This document shows, one piece after another, positions 55,519 to 63,809 of a stretch of DNA of 64,000 nt. Source of the stretch: Methylibium rhizosphaerae (GTDB taxonomy: Bacteria; Pseudomonadota; Gammaproteobacteria; Burkholderiales; Burkholderiaceae_C). Made by a program: the position numbers and the translations under genes. Positions within the stretch are counted from its first letter, which is position 1, and each line of letters opens with the position of its first letter. The notes under the pieces were generated by a model, which was not told the DNA's origin, did not search any database, and saw only the letters and a list, made by a program, of their open reading frames with translations. Location of the stretch: the NCBI RefSeq assembly GCF_006386545.1, contig NZ_SWAR01000005.1:62001-126000 (forward strand). The letters are read 5' to 3'.

Positions 55519-57594
55519 ATGTCGAACGACGAGTCGAAGGCTTCAGTCAAGCCGGTGAAGGCCGAGAAGTCCGCCCCGCAACGGGCCATGGAAAAGCTCG
55601 GCCTGCTGCGCGACATCGACCTGGCCCTGCACCTGCCGCTGCGCTACGAGGACGAGACCCGCATCACCCGCATCGCCGATGCGCGCGACGGCGAGCCCGC
55701 GCAGGTCGAGGGCGTGGTGACCGACAGCCGCATCGAGTTCCGGCCGCGAAGGCAGCTCGTCGTGCGGCTCGACGACGGCAGCGACGAACTGGTGCTGCGC
55801 TTCCTGCACTTCTACCCTTCGCACCAGAAGGCGCTCGCCGTGGGCAAGCGCCTGCGGGTGCGCGGCGAGCCGCGCGGCGGCTTCCTCGGCCGCGAGATGG
55901 TGCACCCGGCCTTCAAGCCGGTGGACGAGGACACGCCGCTGGCCGCCGCGCTGACGCCGGTGTATCCCACCAGCGCGCAGCTGCCGCAGGCCTACCTGCG
56001 CAAGGCGGTGACCTCGGGGCTCTCGCGTGCATCGCTCGACGAGCTGCTGCCGCCGGCCATGGTGCCCCGGCACCTGCCCACGCTGAAGGAGGCGCTGCAC
56101 TTCCTGCACCACCCGGCGCCGGACGTGAGCCTGGCCACCCTCGAAGATCATTCGCACCCTGCCTGGCAGCGCCTCAAGTACGAAGAGCTGCTGGCGCAGC
56201 AGCTGTCGCAGCTGCAGGCGCAGCGGGAGCGCGCCGCGCTCAAGGCCCCGGCATTGCGCGCGCGGCCCGGCGGCCTGCACGAGAAGCTGCTGGCCGCCCT
56301 GCCCTTTGCGCTCACGAAGGCGCAGCACCGCGTGGCAGAGGAGATCGCGCACGACCTCGCGCGGGCCCAGCCGATGCACCGCCTGCTGCAGGGCGACGTG
56401 GGTTCGGGCAAGACGGTGGTGGCCGCGCTGGCGGCCGCGGTGGCCATCGACGCCGGCTGGCAATGCGCGCTGATGGCGCCCACCGAGATCCTCGCCGAGC
56501 AGCACTTCCGCAAGCTGGTGGGCTGGCTGGAGCCGCTGGGCATCGGCATCGCCTGGCTGACCGGCAGCCGCAAGGGCAAGGCGCGCACGCAGATGGTCGA
56601 GCGGGTGAGAAGCGGTGAAGCGCAGCTGGTCGTCGGCACGCATGCGGTGATCCAGGACGACGTGCAGTTCGCGAAGCTCGGCCTGGCCATCATCGACGAG
56701 CAGCATCGCTTCGGCGTGCAGCAGCGCCTGGAGCTGCGGCGCAAGCTCGAAAGCGCCGGCGGCGAGGCACTGGAGCCGCACCTGCTGATGATGAGCGCCA
56801 CACCCATCCCGCGGACGCTGGCGATGACCTATTTCGCCGACCTCGACGTGAGCACCATCGACGAGCTGCCGCCCGGCCGCAGCCCGATCGTCACCAAGGT
56901 GTTCGCCGACGGCAAGCGCGACGACGTGATCGCACGCATCCGCGACGAGGTCGAGCGGGGCCGGCAGGTCTACTGGGTGTGCCCGCTCATCGAGGAGAGC
57001 GAGGCGCTCGACCTGCGCAATGCCACCGAGACCCACCAGCAGCTGGTGGAGGCACTGCCCGGCCACCAGGTGGGCCTGCTGCACGGCCGCATGCCGGCCG
57101 GCGAAAAGGCCGCGGTGATGGGACTGTTCACCGGCGCCCGGATGAGCGTGCTGGTGTCCACCACCGTCATCGAGGTGGGCGTCGACGTGCCCAATGCGAG
57201 CCTCATGGTGATCGAGCATGCCGAGCGCTTCGGCCTGTCGCAGCTGCACCAGCTGCGCGGCCGCGTGGGCCGCGGCTCGGTGGCCAGCGTGTGCGTGCTG
57301 CTGTACACGCCGCCCCTGTCGGACACGGGCAAGGCCCGGCTGAAGGCGATGGTCGAGACCACCGACGGCTTCGAGATCGCCCGGCGCGACCTCGATATCC
57401 GCGGGCCCGGCGAGTTCATGGGCTCGCGCCAGTCGGGCGCGCCGCTGCTGCGTTTCGCCGATCTCGCCGAGGACGAGGCGCTGCTGCGCGAAGCGCGGCG
57501 CGTGGCGCCGCAGCTGCTGGACCGCCACCCGGCCGCCGCCCGGGCGCACGTGGCCCGGTGGCTGGGCGGCAAGGCGGAACTGCTGCGGGCCTAG
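55519..57594 (+). CDS. recG: ATP-dependent DNA helicase RecG
   Basis: The 691-residue protein starts M-S-N-D-E-S-K. The wedge domain is in the first 250 residues. Helicase motifs follow: G-D-V-G-S-G-K-T near 292-299, A-P-T-E-I-L-A-E-Q-H near 323, D-E-Q-H-R-F-G-V near 393, M-S-A-T-P-I-P-R-T-L near 425 and the C-terminal G-R-V-G-R-G near 583. RecG reverses stalled replication forks and branch-migrates junctions. The gene is divergent from the lipoprotein/queA side, as recG and queA often are in Burkholderiales. The stop is 17 bases from the convergent TPR gene, with a perfect 14-bp palindrome at 57598-57611. Confidence 0.96.
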   Translation: MSNDESKASVKPVKAEKSAPQRAMEKLGLLRDIDLALHLPLRYEDETRITRIADARDGEPAQVEGVVTDSRIEFRPRRQLVVRLDDGSDELVLRFLHFYPSHQKALAVGKRLRVRGEPRGGFLGREMVHPAFKPVDEDTPLAAALTPVYPTSAQLPQAYLRKAVTSGLSRASLDELLPPAMVPRHLPTLKEALHFLHHPAPDVSLATLEDHSHPAWQRLKYEELLAQQLSQLQAQRERAALKAPALRARPGGLHEKLLAALPFALTKAQHRVAEEIAHDLARAQPMHRLLQGDVGSGKTVVAALAAAVAIDAGWQCALMAPTEILAEQHFRKLVGWLEPLGIGIAWLTGSRKGKARTQMVERVRSGEAQLVVGTHAVIQDDVQFAKLGLAIIDEQHRFGVQQRLELRRKLESAGGEALEPHLLMMSATPIPRTLAMTYFADLDVSTIDELPPGRSPIVTKVFADGKRDDVIARIRDEVERGRQVYWVCPLIEESEALDLRNATETHQQLVEALPGHQVGLLHGRMPAGEKAAVMGLFTGARMSVLVSTTVIEVGVDVPNASLMVIEHAERFGLSQLHQLRGRVGRGSVASVCVLLYTPPLSDTGKARLKAMVETTDGFEIARRDLDIRGPGEFMGSRQSGAPLLRFADLAEDEALLREARRVAPQLLDRHPAAARAHVARWLGGKAELLRA

Positions 57595-57611
57595 CGGGCC
57601 GGGGCCCCGGC

Positions 57612-58124
57612 TTACCAGCCGCCGTTGCCGTCGGCCGCCACGTACTTGTTGCCCGCCTTCCTGTAGGACTCGACGGCCTTCTTCAGGTCGCGGTATTCGG
57701 CGCAGGAGAAGGTGCACACCTTGTCGAGCGTGGCCAGGCGCTCCTCGGCCTTGGCCAGGTCGCCCTTCATCAGGTAGAGCTCGCCGGAATACTCGAGAGC
57801 GCCGCGGTGCTTCGGGTCGATGCGCAGCGCTTCGTTGTAGTGGCGCTCGGCGGCGTCGTAGTCGGGCGTCTTGGCCTTGCGGTACGAGTAGCCCATGAGG
57901 TTGTTCCAGTCGGCGCTGTCGGTGGCATTGACCTTCTTGAGCTCGTCGATCGCGGCGACCCACTTCTTCGCGGCGATCTGCTCGCGCGCGGCCGCCAGCG
58001 GGTCGGCCTTGGCCGGCACGACGGCCGGGCCGGTGTCGGCTGCGAAGCTCGCGGTGGCGACCAGGGTCAGCGCGATGGCGGCGCACAGCTGGGTGAAACG
58101 GGCGGTGGTGCTGCGGGTGTGCAT
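57612..58124 (-). CDS. exported TPR-repeat protein
   Basis: The 170-residue protein has a signal peptide ending S-F-A-A near residue 28. It then has TPR-like repeats: A-R-E-Q-I-A-A-K-K-W-V-A-A-I-D-E-L near 46-62, D-A-A-E-R-H-Y-N-E-A-L-R-I-D-P near 90-104, and G-E-L-Y-L-M-K-G-D-L-A-K-A-E-E-R near 113-128. A single C-x-x-x-C pair lies near residue 138. Likely a periplasmic scaffold of unknown partners. The 178-base gap upstream, to the anti-sigma stop, shows nothing I can identify. Confidence 0.82.
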   Translation of the reverse strand: MHTRSTTARFTQLCAAIALTLVATASFAADTGPAVVPAKADPLAAAREQIAAKKWVAAIDELKKVNATDSADWNNLMGYSYRKAKTPDYDAAERHYNEALRIDPKHRGALEYSGELYLMKGDLAKAEERLATLDKVCTFSCAEYRDLKKAVESYRKAGNKYVAADGNGGW

Positions 58125-58302
58125 GAAGGGCTCCTCGGTTCGGTGATCGGTGGGCGGACGGACGGACGTTCAGGTCACGAGGACAGCGGTCGCATCGTAG
58201 GACTGTCGTTCGCGCCTGGCACACCCACTTACGGCAGCAGCCCGCGCGGCGGACGCACCGGCCGGCCGCCTCGTTGTGACAAATTGCTTTGGGCCGGCCC
58301 TG

Positions 58303-59046
58303 CTACCAGAGCTTGACGCAGTTGCCCGAGACCACGAAGCCGGTGCTCGGGGGGTCGCCGGCAGTCATGGGCCGGTCTTCGAACGTGACCCCCAGCCGCG
58401 GCACCTTGGCGAACAGCACCTCCGAGGTGGCCGGCAACGGCACCAGCGACTTGCCCGGCGTGTCGCCCACCACCGCCAGCGGCACCGGTGGGCCGTCGGT
58501 CGGCAGGGCCCACAGCTGCGCCACCTTGCCCTGCGGCACGCCGAGCGGTCGCAGCAGCCGCAGCGTGAGCTGCCGCCCGTGCCGCAGCGACCCGGCGAGC
58601 AGCACCGGCTGCTGCTGTGCGTCGGTCAGCACGCCGACGTAGCTGGGCGCGAAGGTGTCGGTGGACGCCTGCAGCCCGACGAGTTCGGGCTGGCTGCGCA
58701 GCACCAGCACGCACAGCAGCACGCCGGCAAGGGCCCCGCCGAGCGGGCGGGCGGCCATGCCGAGCCAGCTCCAGAGGGGCTGCAGCGCCGGCCTGGCTGC
58801 GGCCGCCGCCGCAGGTGCAGCGAACAGCCGCTGCTCCAGCCCCTGCCACACCGCCGGCGACGGCTGCATCTGCGGCACGCTGTTCGCGAGATGCCCCAGC
58901 CGCTGCTGCCAGCGCACCACCGCCATCGCGGCCAGCGGCGCGCGGCGGCGCAGTGTCTCGAAACGACGGCGCGCCGGGCCCTGCAGCGTGCCCAGCGCGT
59001 ATTCGCGCGCCAGGCGGTCGAGCAGTTCGGGGCGCAGGTAGTTCAT
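58303..59046 (-). CDS. anti-sigma-K factor, RskA family
   Basis: The 247-residue membrane protein has an N-terminal anti-sigma domain (about residues 1-70; L-A-R-E-Y-A-L-G-T-L near 12-21), one membrane helix (about 100-118), and a C-terminal RskA domain with V-A-Q-L-W-A-L-P near 178 and the D-x-x-G-A/K-like ending (residues 190-247). It follows the sigma gene with a 3-base gap. It would hold the ECF sigma factor at the membrane until a signal causes release. Confidence 0.9.
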   Translation of the reverse strand: MNYLRPELLDRLAREYALGTLQGPARRRFETLRRRAPLAAMAVVRWQQRLGHLANSVPQMQPSPAVWQGLEQRLFAAPAAAAAARPALQPLWSWLGMAARPLGGALAGVLLCVLVLRSQPELVGLQASTDTFAPSYVGVLTDAQQQPVLLAGSLRHGRQLTLRLLRPLGVPQGKVAQLWALPTDGPPVPLAVVGDTPGKSLVPLPATSEVLFAKVPRLGVTFEDRPMTAGDPPSTGFVVSGNCVKLW

Positions 59047-59049
59047 GGT

Positions 59050-59643
59050 TCAGGCGGCTTCGATGCCTGCAGCCTGCAGGCAGTCCTTGAGCTTGTCGAG
59101 CCCGCGGCGCACCCAGGCCTTGGCCGTGCCCAGCGGTGCGTTCAGCGCTTCGGCGATCTCGGTGTGCACCATGCCGCGGTAGTAGGCGAGCGCCAGCGCC
59201 TGGCGCTGCGAAGCCGACAGGCTGCCCATGCAGCTGTCGATGTTGAGCTTGGTGAGGCTCTCGTCCAGCAGGTGCTGCGGTTCCCAGTGGTCGTCGGCCG
59301 CGATGTCGAAGTCGTCGTCGATCGCGGTGGTGCTGGCCTTTTCGGTGCGGCCAGAGCGCGCGGCGTCGATCGCCTTGTTGCGCACGATGTTGATCATCCA
59401 CGTCATGGGCGTCGCCACGGCGGCGTTGTAGCTGGCGGCCGCATGCCAGACGTTCATGTAAGCCTCCTGCAGCACCTCCTCGGCCCGCTCGCGCTGGCCG
59501 AGCACCCGGAAGGCGATGCCCAGCAGGTGACTGCTGGTGGCGCGGTACAGCGCCTCGAAGGCGACCCGGTCGTGCAGGGCCACCCGGGCCAGCAGGCTGG
59601 CGAGGTCGGGCGGCGGGCTCTTGGCGACGACGGGGCGTTGCAT
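59050..59643 (-). CDS. ECF RNA polymerase sigma factor (SigK-like)
   Basis: The 197-residue protein has sigma region 2 at about residues 25-90 (F-R-V-L-G-Q-R-E-R-A-E-E-V-L-Q-E-A-Y, then N-V-W-H and W-M-I-N-I-V-R-N-K-A-I-D). Region 4 lies at about 135-190 (L-S-A-S-Q-R-Q-A-L-A-L-A-Y-Y-R-G-M-V-H-T-E-I-A-E-A-L). It is paired with an RskA-type anti-sigma factor. Together they form a signal-released regulatory switch; targets are unknown. Divergent from oxyR. Confidence 0.93.
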   Translation of the reverse strand: MQRPVVAKSPPPDLASLLARVALHDRVAFEALYRATSSHLLGIAFRVLGQRERAEEVLQEAYMNVWHAAASYNAAVATPMTWMINIVRNKAIDAARSGRTEKASTTAIDDDFDIAADDHWEPQHLLDESLTKLNIDSCMGSLSASQRQALALAYYRGMVHTEIAEALNAPLGTAKAWVRRGLDKLKDCLQAAGIEAA

Positions 59644-59784
59644 GGCGCGGGCAGTGTAGCGGCGGCCCCTTCGCGCCGGCTATCCCCCGGCCCCCCTGGT
59701 CAGCCAGGCCGGTTTCGCCATTGGCGTTTTCGATTGGATGCACCCCGGGTATCGCAAAGAACCGGTTTTGCGCAAAATCGCGGC

Positions 59785-59925
59785 ATGACCCTCACCGAGC
59801 TCCGCTACATCGTCACTGTCGCCTGCGGAGGGCGAAAGAGGGGCCCCGCCGCAGGCGGGGATCGCAGCCCGCAGCAGGCGGTGGGCGACGGCGGCGCGTA
59901 TGCCGCCATGGAAGTTGGAACATGA
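59785..59925 (+). other. partial duplication of the oxyR start with overlapping upstream ORF
   Basis: A 39-base copy of the oxyR start (59785-59823) lies 137 bases upstream of the true one, with 2 mismatches. It opens a 46-codon frame (M-T-L-T-E-L-R-Y-I-V-T-V-A-C) that leaves OxyR sequence after about 13 residues. Its TGA overlaps the oxyR ATG. The intervening 98 bases contain a perfect hairpin CCCCGCC-GCA-GGCGGGG at 59844-59860. The palindrome TTTTGCGCAAAA (59766-59777) precedes the first copy. It may be a relic or an upstream ORF that couples to oxyR. Confidence 0.65.
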
Positions 59926-60845
59926 CCCTCACCGAGCTCCGCTACATCGTCGCCGTCGCCCGTGAGAAGCACTTCGGGCGTGCGGCCGAGGCCTGCTTCG
60001 TGTCGCAGCCCACGCTCAGCGTCGCGATCAAGAAGCTGGAGGACGAACTCGACGTCAAGCTGTTCGAGCGGGGCAGCTCGGAGGTGAGCGTCACGCCGCT
60101 GGGCGAGGAGATCGTGCGCCAGGCGCAGGCCACGCTCGAGCAGGCCGCCGCGATCAAGGAGATCGCCAAGCGCGGCAAGGACCCGCTGGCCGGCCCGCTG
60201 CGGCTGGGCATCATCTACACCATCGGCCCCTACCTGCTGCCCGAGCTGGTGAAGAACGCCATCGAGCGGGTGCCGCAGATGCCGCTCATGCTGCACGAGA
60301 ACTTCACCGTCAAGCTGCTGGAGCAGCTGCGCACCGGCGAGCTCGACTGCGCGATCATGGCCGAGCCCTTCCCGGACACCGGCCTTGCCATCGCGCCGCT
60401 GTACGACGAGCCGTTCGTCGTGGCGGTGCCCAGGACCCACCCGCTGGCCCGGCGCGACAGCATCTCGGCGCAGGAGCTCAAGCAGGAGACCATGCTGCTG
60501 CTGGGCACCGGCCACTGCTTCCGCGACCACGTGCTGGAGGTCTGCCCCGAGTTCGCGCGCTTCGCGAGCGACGCCGAAGGCATCCGCAAGAGCTTCGAGG
60601 GTTCGTCGCTCGAGACCATCAAGCACATGGTGGCCTCGGGCATGGGCATCACCGTGGTGCCGCAGCTGTCGGTGCCGGCGGATCCGCAGGCGCACCTCGC
60701 CTACGTCCCCTTCACCGAGCCGGTGCCCACCCGCCGTGTCGTGCTGGCGTGGCGCCGCACCTTCACCCGCTACGAGGCGATCGCGGCGCTGCGCAATGCC
60801 ATCTACGCCTGCACGCTGCCGGGTGTGACGAGGCTCACCGCCTGA
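59922..60845 (+). CDS. oxyR: hydrogen peroxide-responsive regulator OxyR
   Basis: The 307-residue LysR-type protein has the winged helix at residues 1-60 (M-T-L-T-E-L-R-Y-I-V-A-V-A, S-Q-P-T-L-S-V-A-I-K-K-L). The redox cysteines fall exactly at residues 199 (G-H-C-F-R-D-H) and 208 (E-V-C-P-E-F), the same numbering as E. coli OxyR. That supports this start and function: peroxide forms the disulphide and activates defence genes. dps lies about 270 bases downstream. The start is preceded by GGAAG. Confidence 0.96.
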   Translation: MTLTELRYIVAVAREKHFGRAAEACFVSQPTLSVAIKKLEDELDVKLFERGSSEVSVTPLGEEIVRQAQATLEQAAAIKEIAKRGKDPLAGPLRLGIIYTIGPYLLPELVKNAIERVPQMPLMLHENFTVKLLEQLRTGELDCAIMAEPFPDTGLAIAPLYDEPFVVAVPRTHPLARRDSISAQELKQETMLLLGTGHCFRDHVLEVCPEFARFASDAEGIRKSFEGSSLETIKHMVASGMGITVVPQLSVPADPQAHLAYVPFTEPVPTRRVVLAWRRTFTRYEAIAALRNAIYACTLPGVTRLTA

Positions 60846-60921
60846 GCCGGGCTTGACGATCCTCAAGCCCGCAGGCAACCGCCCGAGGCAGCATGGCAGG
60901 GCCCATACGAAGGAGCCCACC

Positions 60922-61056
60922 ATGAAGACCACCCCCACCGCCCCTTCCGGCCGCATCGAACTGGCCCGCGTGCGCGGCTGGCTGGGCTTCGGCCTGGTCG
61001 CCGCCGGCATGCTGTACTGGTTCGCCGACCTCGCACACTGGCTGGCGCCCGCCTGA
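60922..61056 (+). CDS. small membrane protein (44 aa)
   Basis: AAGGAG precedes the ATG. The 44-residue product has a charged start (M-K-T-T-P-T-A-P-S-G-R-I-E-L-A-R-V-R-G) and one membrane segment at about residues 20-41 with W-L-G-F-G-L-V-A-A-G. No family recognised. It lies between oxyR and dps on the same strand, so it may respond to oxidative stress. Confidence 0.6.
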   Translation: MKTTPTAPSGRIELARVRGWLGFGLVAAGMLYWFADLAHWLAPA

Positions 61057-61119
61057 ACGCCTGCGCCGGCAGGCTGGGCTAAAGTGCGGCGCCATCGAAG
61101 CCCACCCTCAGGAGCGCCC

Positions 61120-61641
61120 ATGGCCAAGAGCAAGAACGCCAGCACCGCCGCCGGCAGCAGGAACGTGCCGCCCATCAGCATCGGCATCAGCGACAAGGAC
61201 CGCGCCGCCATCGCGAAGGGCCTGTCGGCCCTGCTGGCCGACACCTACACGCTCTACCTCACCACGCACAACTTCCACTGGAACGTCACCGGCCCGATGT
61301 TCAACACGCTGCACACCATGTTCATGGCGCAGTACACCGAGCTGTGGAACGCGGTGGACCCGATCGCCGAGCGCATCCGCTCGCTGGGCCATGCGGCGCC
61401 GGGCTCCTATGCCGAGTTCGGCAAGCTCAGCTCGCTGAAGGACGCGCCCACCACGCCGCCCAAGGCGCTGGACATGGTGCGCATCCTGGTCGAAGGCCAT
61501 GAAGCCGTGGCCCGCACGGCTCGCAGCATCTTCCCCGCGGCCGGCAAGGCCGACGACCAGCCGACCGCCGACCTGCTGACCCAGCGGCTCGACGTGCACG
61601 AGAAGACCGCCTGGATGCTGCGGTCGCTGCTGGAGGAATGA
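61120..61641 (+). CDS. dps: Dps ferritin-like DNA-protection protein
   Basis: The 173-residue protein starts after CAGGAG. It has a lysine-containing N-terminal tail (M-A-K-S-K-N) suitable for DNA binding. The ferroxidase-site signature is [10 protein letters not shown] near 49-58, followed by [10 protein letters not shown] near 78. Dps oxidises Fe(II) with peroxide, stores iron and coats DNA. Neighbour oxyR is the usual activator of dps. Confidence 0.95.
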   Translation: MAKSKNASTAAGSRNVPPISIGISDKDRAAIAKGLSALLADTYTLYLTTHNFHWNVTGPMFNTLHTMFMAQYTELWNAVDPIAERIRSLGHAAPGSYAEFGKLSSLKDAPTTPPKALDMVRILVEGHEAVARTARSIFPAAGKADDQPTADLLTQRLDVHEKTAWMLRSLLEE

Positions 61642-61672
61642 GCCAGGAGCCCGGGCGCACGGGCTTCGTCCG

Positions 61673-62557
61673 CTAGGGCTCGATGTCGTCGATGTGCCGC
61701 GGCCAGCTCGCCTTGAGCAGCCGCGACAGCGCCCGGTCCGCCAGCAGCTTGCCGCCGGTCTGGCAGCGGGCGCAGTAGTTGGTCTCGTTGTCGGCGAACA
61801 CGATGTGCTGCACCGGCGAGCCGCACACCGGGCAGGGCTGGCCGTAGCGGCCGTGCACCGCCATCGCCGGGTGGAACGCGGTCACCTTGTCGGGCCAGTC
61901 GCCCGCCTCCTGGCGCAATCGGTCGGTCCATTCGGCCATCACCTGCCGCGTCGCCTCGAACAGCGCGCGGACCTGCGCGTCGTCCATCGAGCGGGTGAGC
62001 ATCACCGGCGACAGCCGGGCGCGGAACAGGATCTCGTCCGAATACGCATTGCCGATGCCGCTGAACAGGCGCGGGTTGGTGAGCGCGCGCTTGAGCGTGT
62101 GGTTCTCGGCACGCAGGCGCTCGGCAAACGCGGCCACGTCGCTCGTCATCACGTCGATGCCGCCCGGGTCCATGGCGGCCAGCGCCTCGCGACCGGCCAC
62201 CAGGTGCATGGCCGCGCGGCGCTTGCTGCCGGCTTCGGTGAGCGCCAAGGTGCCGTTGTCGAACACCAGCGCCGCCAGGGTGATCTTCGCCGGCGGCCTG
62301 GCGCCCGCTGCGAGCCAGCGCAGCCGCCCGGCGATCATGAGGTGCAGCACCAGGAAGAGCTCGCCCTCGAGTGCCAGCACCACCCGCTTGCCCAGCCGTT
62401 CGGCCCCTTGCACCTTGCGGCCCTCGGCCGTGCCGATGGAGGGCACCGCAGTGCGCAGCACGAAAGGGTGCAGCACACGCACCGCTTCGAGCCTGTGGCC
62501 GAGCACCTTGTCCTGCAGGCGCTCGATGTAGACGCTGATGTCGGGCAGCTCCGGCAT
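61673..62557 (-). CDS. Fpg/Nei family DNA glycosylase
   Basis: The 294-residue protein starts M-P-E-L-P-D-I, with Pro2 as nucleophile and Glu3 as catalytic acid. It has H2TH-region motifs N-P-R-L-F-S-G-I-G-N-A-Y-S-D-E-I near 155-170 and a zinc finger C-x2-C-x16-C-x2-C (C-P-V-C to C-A-R-C) near the end. It excises oxidised bases. The P-E-L-P-D-I rather than P-E-L-P-E-V start and other differences make Fpg versus Nei unclear. It is on the opposite strand to dps, convergent with it. Confidence 0.9.
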   Translation of the reverse strand: MPELPDISVYIERLQDKVLGHRLEAVRVLHPFVLRTAVPSIGTAEGRKVQGAERLGKRVVLALEGELFLVLHLMIAGRLRWLAAGARPPAKITLAALVFDNGTLALTEAGSKRRAAMHLVAGREALAAMDPGGIDVMTSDVAAFAERLRAENHTLKRALTNPRLFSGIGNAYSDEILFRARLSPVMLTRSMDDAQVRALFEATRQVMAEWTDRLRQEAGDWPDKVTAFHPAMAVHGRYGQPCPVCGSPVQHIVFADNETNYCARCQTGGKLLADRALSRLLKASWPRHIDDIEP

Positions 62558-62586
62558 CGGGCGAGTGTGCCACCCGCAAGCAAGGG

Positions 62587-63420
62587 TCAGAAGTGCGCTT
62601 CGAGCTGCAGCGAAGGCGCCGACACCCGCGTACCCGGCAGCGACGACGGGTTGCCGAACTTGTTGCGGATGTACTGGTAGCCCAGGCCGGCGTAGAAGGT
62701 CTTGGGCTTGCCGGCGGCGGCGCCCAGGTCCCACAGCAGCGAGGTCTCGAGCCAGGTCTCGGCCGCGGTCTCGCCGCCGAAACCGTCGCGGCCCTTCTTG
62801 CCGGTGTAGTTGGCCCATCCCTTGAACACCATGGGCAGCCCGGCGTCGAAGCCGAAGTTCCACACCGTCGAAAGGCGCGGCGCCGCATCGAAGTCGACAT
62901 CCTGGCCGGCGATCGAGTTGTTGTTGGTTTCCTTGTAGTACAGCAGGCCGAGGGTCAGGAGGCCGGGCACGTCGAACTCGACCTTGGGGCCGGCGATGAA
63001 CTTCAGCAGCCCGGCGCCGAAGGCGTCGTTCTTCGAGTTGAAGTCGAAGCCGGCCTGCAGGCCGACGTCGCGCACTGGGCCGAACCTGAAGGTGTCGCCG
63101 CCCGAGAGCTTGCCCAGGCTCAGGGTGTGCTGGTAGACGACGTAGACCTCGTGTGCGCCGCGCGGGCTGTTGTTGGCGGTGTTGGCTTCGTCGGACTTCA
63201 GCAGCTCGGCATTGAAGAAGTTGGTGCCCCACCGGTAGCCGCCCACGTACTGCAGGTTGACCAGGTGCTTGGTCACGTCGGCGTCGCTGCCGGGCTCCTT
63301 GAACTTGCTGCCGTGGCCGTAGCTGATGAAGGCATCGCTCCACTCGGCGGCGCGGGCGGTGTTGCTCAGGCCGAGCAGGGCTGCGGCCGCAACGGGCAGC
63401 AGGCGGGAAAGGCGGGTCAT
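62587..63420 (-). CDS. Tsx-like nucleoside-specific channel-forming outer-membrane protein
   Basis: The 277-residue protein has a signal peptide ending A-R-A-A near residue 25 and a beta-barrel pattern. W-S-D-A-F-I-S-Y-G-H-G-S-K-F-K-E-P near 27-43, L-Q-Y-V-G-G-Y-R-W-G near 56 and the end L-Q-L-E-A-H-F are typical of the OmpK/Tsx family. It would let nucleosides or related compounds through the outer membrane. It ends 29 bases before the start of the glycosylase gene on the same strand. Confidence 0.85.
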   Translation of the reverse strand: MTRLSRLLPVAAAALLGLSNTARAAEWSDAFISYGHGSKFKEPGSDADVTKHLVNLQYVGGYRWGTNFFNAELLKSDEANTANNSPRGAHEVYVVYQHTLSLGKLSGGDTFRFGPVRDVGLQAGFDFNSKNDAFGAGLLKFIAGPKVEFDVPGLLTLGLLYYKETNNNSIAGQDVDFDAAPRLSTVWNFGFDAGLPMVFKGWANYTGKKGRDGFGGETAAETWLETSLLWDLGAAAGKPKTFYAGLGYQYIRNKFGNPSSLPGTRVSAPSLQLEAHF

Positions 63421-63809
63421 GGTCTTGTCTCCTCGAACGGATGTCGTTGTGCTTGCGTGCGTGAGCTGCAGCGCGGCCGCGAATGCGGACCGCGAGCCAT
63501 TGGACGGGGCCGGGCACCTTTCGACATACGGCAGGAGGCATGCACGCCATCGGTCAGCGCGTATGCAACGCGGCGCCGGGCGTGTTAGGTCCGTATGATC
63601 CCGCGCGGCGGCTGCACCTCAAGGGCATGGCAAACACTCGTCGAGCCTCGGCCCGGCAGGTTTGCGCTGCGGGGCACCCCCGCGGCGGTTGATGGAGTCA
63701 GGCGTTTCAACGCACGAGCGGCGTTGCGCCAGGGCGCGATGATGCTCGCGCTTCACCGGCAGGTTGGGGAGGCAGCCGCCCCTTTTGCCGAAGAACCATC
63801 ACGACGACG
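63421..63809. other. 389-base divergent intergenic region
   Basis: Between the Tsx-like gene and the last gene lie no convincing ORFs. I see GC-rich hairpins: GCGGGG-CAC-CCCCGC at 63669-63683 and CAACGC-ACGAGCG-GCGTTG at about 63709-63727. CATACG/CGTATG occurrences lie at about 63524, 63560 and 63593. Promoter calls are weak. If the downstream gene is a reverse transcriptase, a retron-type RNA could lie here. Confidence 0.4.

Noticed and set aside
57598-57611. Perfect GCCGGGGCCCCGGC palindrome as terminator between recG and the TPR gene
   Set aside because: It has no loop and no T-tract; a terminator call is not supported, only a palindrome.
59644-59784. Promoter hexamers for the ECF sigma gene
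   Set aside because: TACACT near the start lacks a convincing -35 partner; not reliable.
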